Below, in pieces: positions 14,256 through 24,300 of a stretch of DNA of 64,000 nt. Within the stretch, counting starts at the first letter, position 1, and every line of letters starts with the position of its first letter. The notes beneath the pieces were generated by a model that did no database searches, was not told where the DNA came from, and saw only the letters and a program-made list of their open reading frames with translations. Source of the DNA: Aedes albopictus. Taxonomy: Eukaryota > Arthropoda > Insecta > Diptera > Culicidae. A program made the position numbers and the translations under genes. The DNA lies in NCBI RefSeq assembly GCF_035046485.1, contig NC_085138.1, positions 46,163,464-46,227,463 on the forward strand. The letters are read 5' to 3'.

Positions 14256-15147
14256 ATGAGATCAATAGACGACTACTTACGACGAGTGGAGATAGCGGCT
14301 CGGAGGGGGGACCCGAAAAGCATGGATAAAGATAACGACAACAACAACATCAACGGCAAAGGTGCGGAGAATCCGTTCGCAAGAAGCGGTCTGGCGAGGT
14401 CGCCGACAGAACAGAACCAGCAGATGCAACAACAGCAGCTGGAGCAACAGGAGCGGGAACAAGAGCTGCACGAGCAGCAGAAGCGAGAGCAGGAGCTGTG
14501 TGACCAACAGCAGCGCGAACAAGAACATAACGAGAAGCAGCAGCAACGGCAGCTGCGAAGCGCATGGAATGTGCTTCCAAAACAATCAAAGGTGGAAGCT
14601 GCGAAAACTGTAGCGGAGGAACTCCGTGAGTTCGTTGACAAAAGGCACAACGTGCACAAGGATATCAAGGACCTCGTTGCAAGGATCCAAGGTAGCCTTG
14701 GGTCAGCCATCAAAGACTGGAGAAGGCTGATGCACAGAGCGGAAGCTGCTGAAATCGAGTTGGGGGCGACTAAGAACGCCCTGGCAGCAGCGGTCACGGT
14801 GCCCCCACAGACCGTTATTATAAAATAAAAATGTCCATCAAAACTAAGTTCAGGGGTCAAATCCTGTTGCCATTCTGCACCTCTGGGCAAATTTTTAAAA
14901 TAATCCCTAGGAGGAATCTCGAGAAATCTCGATTTGATGTTTTATACTAAGAAATTTCAAAGAAATCCATGTTCAGATTCAACAATATCGCTTAAATACC
15001 TACAAAAAAAAGTCCCCAAAGTATTCAAAGTTGTTTCAAACCAGTATATATTTACAAACGCAACTTTTATTATACATATTTACTACTCACCCAACTCAAT
15101 TAACTGACTAAACTGACATAAGTATGTTTTTCCAAGCCATGCATCGC

Positions 15148-16240
15148 CCAAGTAACCACAAGCATTATATCATTGCACGAACTAGACTGAATATCAATCT
15201 TTGCAATGCTAAATGCAGTAATTCTACACTTGTCATGCAATAATCCTTTAGATTGGCATTATCAATGTAATGATGCATTGCATTTTTCTTTACATTAGGG
15301 CTCATTAAAAGGTGATATAAGATAATTCAATAATTCAACACTTCAAAAACTGAATAAATGCAATGTACAAACTAGCAAACTTTGCTCCAACAATACAATT
15401 ATAAAAGCTTGGGTCTAATGGTAAACAAATGAAATCAAGAAGATTGAACAACTTTACGGTCAACTCTAGCGGTCTTCAACATTTCTGATTCGACTCCCGA
15501 CCAACTTAATCCCCGTTTGAGCCACCGATCAACGATAGCTAAACCTTTTTAGAGATGACCTATTCTGTAGGCTGCTATCACATGCCAATAATGATGGAAA
15601 TCACAATTAGCATATGAGCAGTATGCGAAGGGTGTTTTAAACGAGGTTTTAATTTTCTTATATTGATTAAATATCTTCTAAAACGCATTATGTATTTATC
15701 AGTAATTTATCAGAATGTGATAAAGAATACTGTATTCTATTACATATGACACGTTTTGCCCTCTACTGCAATGGTTGAGACAGAAGAACAGTTTTCTTTT
15801 AGTTAATGAAATATCTGTTGTTTTCACTGCAGCAGAAACGGCCCGAAGCGCCAGCACGTATGGAACTCATCTAGCGGTCTTCAACACTTCTGGTTCGACT
15901 CCCGACCCGGCAACAAAAAATGATGGTTAAAACATTCATGTGTGAGGGCATCAGTACCGTCGATAACGGTGCTAAAAATTGATTTTTGTTTTGGTTTTTC
16001 GTGTTGCACGTATCAAGCATGTCAAATGCAAATGTACAGCACATGCATTTATATTACTTTAGCAATGGCTGTCAACGTGCTGCAATATGTGGCACTAATT
16101 TGATTTTAGTGGGGCCCTTTTCGACTTTAATATTGCTTCAATGAGGTGTTTAAAGTAATGCAGCATTATATACACAATTTTAAATATAAATATATGGCAA
16201 AATTGATGCACTTATATACGGCTTCGTGGTTACTTGGGCG
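15148..16240. mobile_element. Nested inverted-repeat unit inside the Transib-like element
   Basis: The ends read CGCCCAAGTAACCAC at 15148 and its reverse complement at about 16226-16240. No target duplication is clear. Inside, a phrase with a pol III B-box-like core (GGTTCGACTCCCGAC type) occurs twice, near 15478-15500 and 15880-15905. The same TACTTGGGCGG end motif is seen in the foldback at 43945-44155, so the end sequence is shared by several MITEs here. It may be the internal body of the host transposon and not a separate insertion. Confidence 0.4.
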
Positions 16241-16362
16241 GTTTTAATGTAAGCATTAAAAAGCGATTTTTCCCTATTGTTTTATGAACATATTACACAT
16301 CCCAGTGTTATACATTAAAGTTTTCCCTAATTCTATAACATGTTTACTATATTACGAGGAAC

Positions 16363-16810
16363 CAACCCTCCGAAGACCACAAAGGGATCTAAGATATGTG
16401 GAAAAAGTTATTGACTGAAAACCGAATAGCATGGAAACGCTGTTTAACATGTAAGGAATAACAATAAATAATCAAATCTCGTCATTTAATCGATCGGGTA
16501 TGGCTTCATAACTTTTTTCCATGAACTTCTCATCGCTTTGTGGTCTTCGGAGGTGTAATTCATCGGGAAGTTTGCTACAGAAATCATTCATCGAATTGTT
16601 TTTAGGGACCAAGGGGTGACCCCAAGCGATTTTTCATTGAAGAAGTAAATTTTCTCATAAAATCGTCTGAAAAACTAAGAATAACGGGCGCAAAAAATAT
16701 AGTTTTCTCGATCGACCTGATATTTTGCACAGTTGATATGGGACCAAAATGGAACTCAAAAAGTGTACAAGAACTAGAGTTTTTGCATTTTTTATATTTT
16801 CCCATATAAA
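16363..16810 (+). repeat. Dispersed repeat, copy 1 (copy 2 at 44715-45165)
   Basis: About 450 bp starting GGAACCAACCCTCCGAAGACC and ending near ATATTTTCCCATATA. It is clearly homologous over its length to 44715-45165, with scattered substitutions and small indels. A further partial copy lies inverted at 44535-44712. No coding potential was seen. Confidence 0.8.
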
Positions 16811-18063
16811 CCGTGTCCCATGTTTTTACATATACGTCGTAGTTTCCTGTTCTTCCAAAATTGGTGTACTATTAAATCTTTATTTAACACATATTTCTCA
16901 GTAATTTTCTAGTGTTCATGTGCAAGAATATGTAGCACTTTTCATTCAAAAAAAAAATGTTCAAAATTCTAGGCAAAGCAAATCAAAGATAATCGTACAC
17001 ACCGTAGTTGCTACTCCGTGATTGACCAGATTTGCACAGAGAACGAATGAAAGTAAGGCTTGGGACTAGCTAACCACTCTCAATGTGCACAATTCGAGAG
17101 TTCAACATTTGAAAGTCAATAACGGCGCTGGCCACGTCCTTACGGCCATCGGATCGATTATGTGTCATACTTGCCCCATATAGGAGCGATGCATTTACGG
17201 CAAGGAGCAATACAATTACTAAACACTGAGCGCCCCTGTTCAAAATGCTAAGCAATATCGAAAAAAAGTATAAATTTATTTTCGACTACTGTGACTGAAA
17301 ACGTTATTCATTTTAAGAAAACTGCCTTCAAAGGCCTACTCCAGTTTTTCTAACCCTAACGTTGGTAATCAAAAGCACACATTACAAGCAACGTTTTTTG
17401 CATTTTTTTTCTGACTTTTGTACACTGCCAAATGTTTGGCAAGTCAGTTTAATATCAGTTAATTGATTTGGGTGAGTAGTAAATATGTATAATTGAAGTA
17501 ACGTTATTAAATAAATACGGGTTTGAAACAACTTTGAACAACTAGGGAAAGTTTGTGTAGGTATTTAAGCGATATTGTCCAATCTGAACATGAATTTCTT
17601 TGAAATTTCCTAGTATAAAACATCAAATCGAGATTTCTCGAGATTCCTCCTAGGGATTATTTTAAAAATTTGCCCCGAGGTGCAGAATGGCACCAGGATT
17701 CGATCCCTGAACTTAGTTTTGATGGACATTTTTATTTTATAATAACGGTCTGTGGGGGCACCGTGGCGGTACTACAACAGGCGAAAACCGGAACAGCCCC
17801 CGGCAGAGGTACCAAGACGAAAGGAAAGCCATTGGGGATGGATAGCACACCAGCATTCACCCCAAAGAGAACCAGATCATCACCTGGAGATGAAAGGCTC
17901 GCAGCACCCAAAAAACAAAAGAATGCGGATGCAAGACCGACGAACGAAGTGATTAGCGGCGGAAAGGGGGATTCCCCCTGGCACGAGGTCCGGAACAGGA
18001 AGGACAGAAACAAAAAGGATAGCCCTAAAACGCAAAAACCTATCAGGAGGAGGAAGAAAGGTG

Positions 18064-18108
18064 AAGGTAGAATATTATAACATTATACAAGGTAGAATAT
18101 TATAACAT
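18064..18108 (+). repeat. Short direct repeat at the ORF1 break
   Basis: GGTAGAATATTATAACATT occurs twice, separated by ATACAA. It lies where the LINE ORF1 homology ends. It could be a slippage duplication or the scar of the adjacent LTR-element insertion. Confidence 0.6.
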
Positions 18109-18122
18109 TTCTTCCTCCCTAA

Positions 18123-18551
18123 TGCCTGGTTTACATGGAGCAAGTGAGTTGATTCAAGTCAATGGAAAATGCCCAATTGAATGCGAATTGAACGTGTAAA
18201 CACCACCGTTCATCTCAGTTGAGCAACTGACTTGACTTGAACGAAAGTTGAACATGTTCAACTTTTTTGTTCAAGTCAAACGAAATCATCTCACTTGCCC
18301 CGTCTCAACACATGATTCATGTGAGTTGAATTCAAGTCATCTGTCAAATGAGCTGAATTCAATTCAGTTTGCTTACGCACCGCACGAGTTGAACAATGTA
18401 AACACTTGCTTCAATTGAGATGCATTGAAGAGCATGCAAGTGGACACCCAAGTCATTTGCTCAGTCTAAACACGTCATTCCATTGGATTGAACATGTTTG
18501 AGAAGTTTGCAACTCACATGCTCGTTTCAATTGAACAGTCTAAACCAGGCA
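18123..18551. mobile_element. 429-bp MITE with TAA duplication
   Basis: The terminal inverted repeats are TGCCTGGTTTA (18123) and TAAACCAGGCA (ending 18551). They are flanked by TAA at 18120-18122 and 18552-18554. A 3-bp TWA duplication suggests the PIF/Harbinger group. The body is rich in short TTGAA/TTCAA motifs and has no open frame. It is inserted in a presumed LTR remnant. Confidence 0.75.
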
Positions 18552-18554
18552 TAA

Positions 18555-19120
18555 CGATGATTGCTTGTGTAGGATCGTAGCAATCCATGATGTACGGTTA
18601 AATATTGTTCTGGAATAAACTGTCATTGTTACTAAAACCACCGAACGAAGGAGTTTACAAATGGCGACGAAGGTTAAATTTAAAATCTGTAAAGTCCCTA
18701 AAATAGTAGAATGTGAGGAAAAGGAAAAACTTCTTGTATCGGGAAGTCTGAAACTGAAAAAAAAGCCAACGGAAATTGGAATTCATGAAGAGGAAACTCG
18801 ACTGTGATTAAAGCAAGGAAAGCAGCTAGGGGCCAGATGTGCTGATTGACCAACCAAGGGAGCTGGACCGTCTTGAGTTGGCTGCTCATTACCTGGATAA
18901 ATAAATTACCTGGTTCGGTACTGATTCAGGAATCCTGAAAGACCGAGAATTTGTCACAAACGGAACTCTGCTGCCACAATACAATAGCAAGCCGCAATAA
19001 AGTTGTAAGAGATTGAACTCGAATTGACGACTTGGTTGACGAGCTTCTGTCAGAGGGCTACCACCGTGAGATTGAGACTACATTCGCGAAACGCAAAAGC
19101 ACCACGTTAAGATAAGTATC
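18555..19120 (+). pseudogene. Possible LTR-retrotransposon remnant
   Basis: After the MITE the sequence contains TGGAATAAACTGTCATTG (a polyadenylation-signal-like AATAAA). About 40 bp later it has TTTACAAATGGCGACGAAGG, which resembles the primer-binding and leader region of Ty3-type elements. Short coding-like stretches follow, all with stops, ending with a basic Arg/Lys/Ser/Thr string near 19085-19110. No protease, reverse transcriptase or integrase motif is visible. The call is weak. Confidence 0.3.
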
Positions 19121-20431
19121 TTAGATTTCGTATATACATATTTACGAAGGCAAATCACAGATTGACGCAACAGATTTCTTTATATACCACCACCGATTCA
19201 TCAGATCGATTCAATGATCCGATGTTAGTTTAGCATATACGTTTACACAGTGCATGACACTAATAGACTTAAACCAACTCGTGTAAATACCATTTCCAAT
19301 CAATATTAGTAATTAAAAAAAATAGAAGATACTATAGAATCTTATAGAATAATGCACTGAAACATATCATATTATTCTAAATACAGAAACATAATTAGTT
19401 TCTGAAATTTTTGACTCAAACTACAGAGATTTGTAATAGAACTTTATAAATTTTGGAAACTTATTTGAAATATTAAAACTGCTATTTGCTAGATTTCGCT
19501 AAAACTGAAACACTATAAGTAATGTTCTTATCTCACGCATAGGATTAAGAACTGTTCAGCAGATTTTCATGTCCGGGGAAAGAGGGAAATTTTGCTAAAA
19601 AAAGAAAATATTTCACACGCGGACATTACAATAAAAGAAACGCACATTCATTTCCAAAGACTATTTACATTATACATTATGTTACGATTAACTACAACAT
19701 ATTGAAAATAACATCACGGAGAGCACGCGGGATACTGCATCTCGTTGCTGTTGCGGTCGTTGACGTTCTGCTGTAATTTGTGATCAACGTCATCACTTAC
19801 ATGGGCGGCAGTGGTGGTGCAACGTCTGTCGTCTATCTGCCGTCATGATAGAAACGAGCTGAATCGATTATGCTTTCAAAAAGGGGGAATAGGTCTTCAT
19901 ATTGAATGTTTGTTAGCAAAACAGATCATTCACTGTTGCATTACTTGTGGGAGGAAAAAAAATGATTGGAAAAGCACGAAAATCAAGAAATACTGAAATA
20001 ACAGTTTTTACAAAAAAAACAGCATACATAGAGAATATACTGGGTAGTACTTCCCTCTGCGATAGAACAGGTGCGACTGAATATCATATTTCTGTTCGTA
20101 AATCTAGCTATTAGAAAAAAAAATGTAAAAATGTAAAGTACTTCACGGTAGACGCACGGTAAATGGTTTATAGTCATACACAGTTGCTCGCCTACAAAGC
20201 ATCAGTTGAAGTATTTGAAACTGTTATGTTTATGAATGCATACGAGTTAGTTTTCGGTTAATGTTAACATTCAAAATATATAGTTATGTGGTTTAACTTA
20301 TGACATCAAATTGTTGAAGAGAATCTATTTAGCAATCTGATAACAAAGTATCAATTATTTGGAATCACTGTACAATTTCAGTCAAATGGACTTTATTGCA
20401 GAAAGTTAAAATTAAAGCTTTATAGTTTGTC
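19121..20431. other. AT-rich DNA, nothing recognised
   Basis: No open frame longer than about 65 codons, no repeat shared with the rest of the window, and no RNA gene found. Short frames at 19811-19996 and 19983-20177 have no coding signature. Confidence 0.5.
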
Positions 20432-20702
20432 GGGTCTCCAGTTAGCCTAGTGGTTGAGGCTATGCATCTCCAATCCGGAAACGGTGGGTTCGATTCCCGT
20501 TCCAGTCGGTAAAATTTTCCCGACTCCCTGGGCTTAGTGTATAATTGTACTTGCCTCACAATATACAAATTACAAATTCATGCAATGGCAGGCAAAGAAA
20601 GCCCTTCAATTAATAACTGTGGAAGTGCTCAAAGAACACCAAGTTGAAGCGAGGCAGGCCAAGTCCCAGTGGGGACCTAGAGCCATAAAGAAGAACAAGA
20701 AG
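20432..20702 (+). mobile_element. tRNA-derived SINE, Feilai-like
   Basis: The head resembles a tRNA: an A-box-like TTAGCCTAGTGGTTGAGGC at 20442 and a B-box GGGTTCGATTCCC at about 20487. The tail contains TTAATAACTGTGGAAGTGC, AGTCCCAGTGGGGAC and a terminal AAGAAGAACAAGAAG tract. This layout and tail match the Feilai family known from Aedes. It is transcribed, when active, by RNA polymerase III and mobilised by LINE enzymes. A tail fragment of a related copy lies at 40545-40650. Confidence 0.8.
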
Positions 20703-21378
20703 TTCGTTAAGAATACTGATGATAGTATTTTAAATATTACAAAAATAGGGAAAATATCATGTTGTATTCAAGAATATGTAAATTCAAATATACAACTAAA
20801 TGCAAATGAAAAGCAATTTTAAACATGGGAAAAATCAATACTTAATGATGCGGCACGATGTCGTAGAACTACGAATTGAATTATAATGGGAAATTGTTTG
20901 TTACGGCTTGTTAATTGAAGTGAATGCACGAAATGTGATAATAAGCTTTTGATGATGATACTATTGACAAGTGGTATATGTTTCGGTATATGTATGTTTA
21001 ATAGCACAATTAAAGTATGTGTAACGCCAATAAGTTTTATGTCATTATATGGTAACTGTTGTTGTTTCGAAAAACCAAATGGAAGTTCGTTTCGTTTTGG
21101 AGAAAGCAATTGTGTCAAATGTTATCCTAGTTTGTTGACTTGCAGAATGTTTTCGTATTCTGGTTTTAAGTTGCATCGTATTGCACTATGAATAGGTTTG
21201 AATCGTATCGACAAATTATACTGAAACCCGTAGGCGATCCTCGGGATGGAAATATTATAATCTAAATCCAGAGCTATCCCTGATATTATTACAGAATTCG
21301 AAATTGGGCTGATTGTATGTCACACCACCTGTAGGCGATCCTAGGGTGCATATTTAATCTGGAGGCGATCCTCAGGTT
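20703..21378. other. AT-rich spacer with three short GGCGATCCT repeats
   Basis: No gene seen. TAGGCGATCCTCGGG near 21230, TAGGCGATCCTAGGG near 21333 and GAGGCGATCCTCAGG near 21363 form a small irregular repeat, immediately before the inverted satellite starts at 21379. Confidence 0.5.
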
Positions 21379-24300
21379 CTATAGTGAAATTCCTTAAAAC
21401 TCCCAAAATACAAAAACTCCTCAAAGTGCATATTTTTTACGATTCAGTATCCATGCTACCCGTCGGATGATAGCTCAGTGTGTCTTCTTTCAACTAGGGA
21501 TGGTTTGGTGAAACTGTTATTTCGTTAAAAATTTATTTTATTCGTCAAATATTTTCTATAGTGAAATTCCTTGAAACTCCCAAAATACAAAAATTCCTCA
21601 AAGTGCATATTTTTTACGATTCAGTATCCATGCTACCCGTCGGATGATAGCTCAGTGTGTCTTCTTTCGACTAGGGATGGTTTGGTGAAACTGTTATTTC
21701 GTTAAAAATTTATTTTATTCGTCAAATATTTTCTATAGTGAAATTCCTTGAAACTCCCAAAATACAAAAATTCCTCAAAGTGCATATTTTTTTACGATTC
21801 AGTATCCATGCTACCCGTCGGATGATAGCTCAGTGTGTCTTCTTTCAACTAGGGATGGTTTGGTGAAACTGTTATTTCGTTAAAAACTTATTTTATTCGT
21901 CAAATATTTTCTATAGTGAAATTCCTTAAAACTCCCAAAATACAAAAATTCCTCAAAGTGCATATTTTTTACGATTCAGTATCCATGCTACCCGTCGGAT
22001 GATAGCTCAGTGTGTCTTCTTTCGACTAGGGATGGTTTGGTGAAACTGTTATTTCGTTAAAAATTTATTTTATTCGTCAAATATTTTCTATAGTGAAATT
22101 CCTTTGAACCACTAAAATACAAAAATTCCTCAAAGTGCATATTTTTTACGATTCAGTATCCATGCTACCCGTCGGATGATAGCTCAGTGTGTCTTCTTTC
22201 GACTAGGGACGGTTTGGTGAAACTGTTATTTCGTTAAAAATTTATTTTATTCGTCAAATATTTTCTATAGTGAAATTCCTTGAAACTCCCAAAATACAAA
22301 AATTCCTCAAAGTGCATATTTTTTTACGATTCAGTATCCATGCTACCCGTCGGATGATAGCTCAGTGTGTCTTCTTTCAACTAGGGACGGTTTGGTGAAA
22401 CTGTTATTTCGTTAAAAATTTATTTTATTCGTCAAATATTTTCTATAGTGAAATTCCTTTGAACCACTAAAATACAAAAATGCCTCAAAGTGCATATTTT
22501 TTACGATTCAGTATCCATGCTACCCGTCGGATGATAGCTCAGTGTGTCTTCTTTCAACTAGGGACGGTTTGGTGAAACTGTTATTTCGTTAAAAATTTAT
22601 TTTATTCGTCAAATATTTTCTATAGTGAAATTCCTTTGAACCACTAAAATACAAAAACTCCTCAAAGTGCATATTTTTTACGATTTAGTATTTATGCTAC
22701 CCGTCGGATGATAGCTCAGTGTGTCTTCTTTCGACTAGGGATGGTTTGGTGAAACTGTTATTTCGTTAAAAATTTATTTTATTCGTCAAATATTTTCTAA
22801 AGTGAAATTCCTTGAAACTCCCAAAATACAAAAATTCCTCAAAGTGCATATTTTTTACGATTCAGTATTCATGCTACCCGTCGGATGATAGCTCAGTGTG
22901 TCTTCTTTCAACTAGGGACGGTTTGGTGAAACTGTTATTTCGTTAAAAACTTATTTTATTCGTCAAATATTTTCTATAGTGAAATTCCTTAAAACTCCCA
23001 AAATACAAAAATTCGTCGGATGATAGCTCAGTGTGTCTTCTTTCGACTAGGGATGGTTTGGTGAAACTGTTATTTCGTTAAAAATTTATTTTATTCGTCA
23101 AATATTTTCTATAGTGAAATTCCTTTGAACCACTAAAATACAAAAACTCCTCAAAGTGCATATTGTTTACGATTTAGTATCCATGCTACCCGTCGGATGA
23201 TAGCTCAGTGTGTCTTCTTTCAACTAGGGACGGTTTGGTGAAACTGTTATTTCGTTAAAAATTTATTTTATTCGTCAAATATTTTCTATAGTGAAATTCC
23301 TTGAAACTCCCAAAATACAAAAATTCCTCAAAGTGCATATTTTTTACGATTCAGTATCCATGCTACCCGTCGGATGATAGCTCAGTGTGTCTTCTTTCAA
23401 CTAGGGACGGTTTGGTGAAACTGTTATTTCGTTAAAAATTTATTTTATTCGTCAAATATTTTCTATAGTGAAATTCCTTTGAACCACTAAAATACAAAAA
23501 TGCCTCAAAGTGCATATTTTTTACGATTCAGTATCCATGCTACCCGTCGGATGATAGCTCAGTGTGTCTTCTTTCAACTAGGGACGGTTTGGTGAAACTG
23601 TTATTTCGTTAAAAATTTATTTTATTCGTCAAATATTTTCTATAGTGAAATTCCTTTGAACCACTAAAATACAAAAACTCCTCAAAGTGCATATTTTTTA
23701 CGATTTAGTATTTATGCTACCCGTCGGATGATAGCTCAGTGTGTCTTCTTTCGACTAGGGATGGTTTGGTGAAACTGTTATTTCGTTAAAAATTTATTTT
23801 ATTCGTCAAATATTTTCTAAAGTGAAATTCCTTGAAACTCCCAAAATACAAAAATTCCTCAAAGTGCATATTTTTTACGATTCAGTATTCATGCTACCCG
23901 TCGGATGATAGCTCAGTGTGTCTTCTTTCAACTAGGGACGGTTTGGTGAAACTGTTATTTCGTTAAAAACTTATTTTATTCGTCAAATATTTTCTATAGT
24001 GAAATTCCTTAAAACTCCCAAAATACAAAAATTCCTCAAAGTGCATATTTTTTACGATTCAGTATCCATGCTACCCGTCGGATGATAGCTCAGTGTGTCT
24101 TCTTTCGACTAGGGATGGTTTGGTGAAACTGTTATTTCGTTAAAAAATTATTTTATTCGTCAAATATTTTCTATAGTGAAATTCCTTGAAACTCCCAAAA
24201 TACAAAAATTCCTCAAAGTGCATATTTTTCACGATTCAGTATTCATGCTACCCGTCGGATGATAGCTCAGTGTGTCTTCTTTCAACTAGGGACGGTTTGG

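Larger units (their letters stand above)
14795..17765. mobile_element. Transib-like non-autonomous DNA transposon, 2,971 bp
   Basis: The terminal inverted repeats are about 320 bp (14795-15116 against 17440-17765), highly similar, and start with CACGGTGCCCCCACAGACC. They are flanked by a 5-bp direct duplication, GCGGT, at 14790-14794 and 17766-17770. A 5-bp GC-rich duplication with CAC..TG-starting ends is characteristic of the Transib superfamily, the relatives of RAG1. The interior has no transposase; its longest open frame is about 60 codons. It contains a further inverted-repeat unit (15148-16240) and a dispersed repeat (16363-16810). It sits in a LINE ORF1. The superfamily call is from ends and duplication length only. 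Confidence 0.75.
14256..18080 (+). pseudogene. LINE ORF1 (Gag-like), split by a Transib-like insertion and truncated
   Basis: The 5' part (14256-14794) starts MRSIDDYLRRVEIAARRG. It has a long Gln/Glu-rich coiled-coil tract at about residues 55-100, then a helical segment ending ...KNALAAAV. The frame is then cut by the element at 14795-17765. The 3' part resumes at 17771 (LQQAKTGTAPG...), is basic and low-complexity, and ends in RRRKKGEGRIL before a stop at 18078-18080. Removing the insert and one copy of the 5-bp duplication leaves the frame open across the joint, so ORF1 was intact when hit. R1/LOA-type ORF1 proteins carry a similar basic KGE segment before their nucleic-acid-binding C-terminus, which is missing here. 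The clade is tentative. No reverse transcriptase follows. Confidence 0.7.

Noticed and set aside
14273..14890. 205-codon minus-strand frame rich in Cys/Ser
   Set aside because: It is the antisense shadow of the Gln/Glu-rich LINE ORF1 (CAG/GAG codons read as CTG/CTC/TGC).
20432..20520. Possible true tRNA gene
   Set aside because: A- and B-box-like motifs are present, but the cloverleaf is imperfect and a SINE body and tail follow directly, so it is a tRNA-derived SINE.
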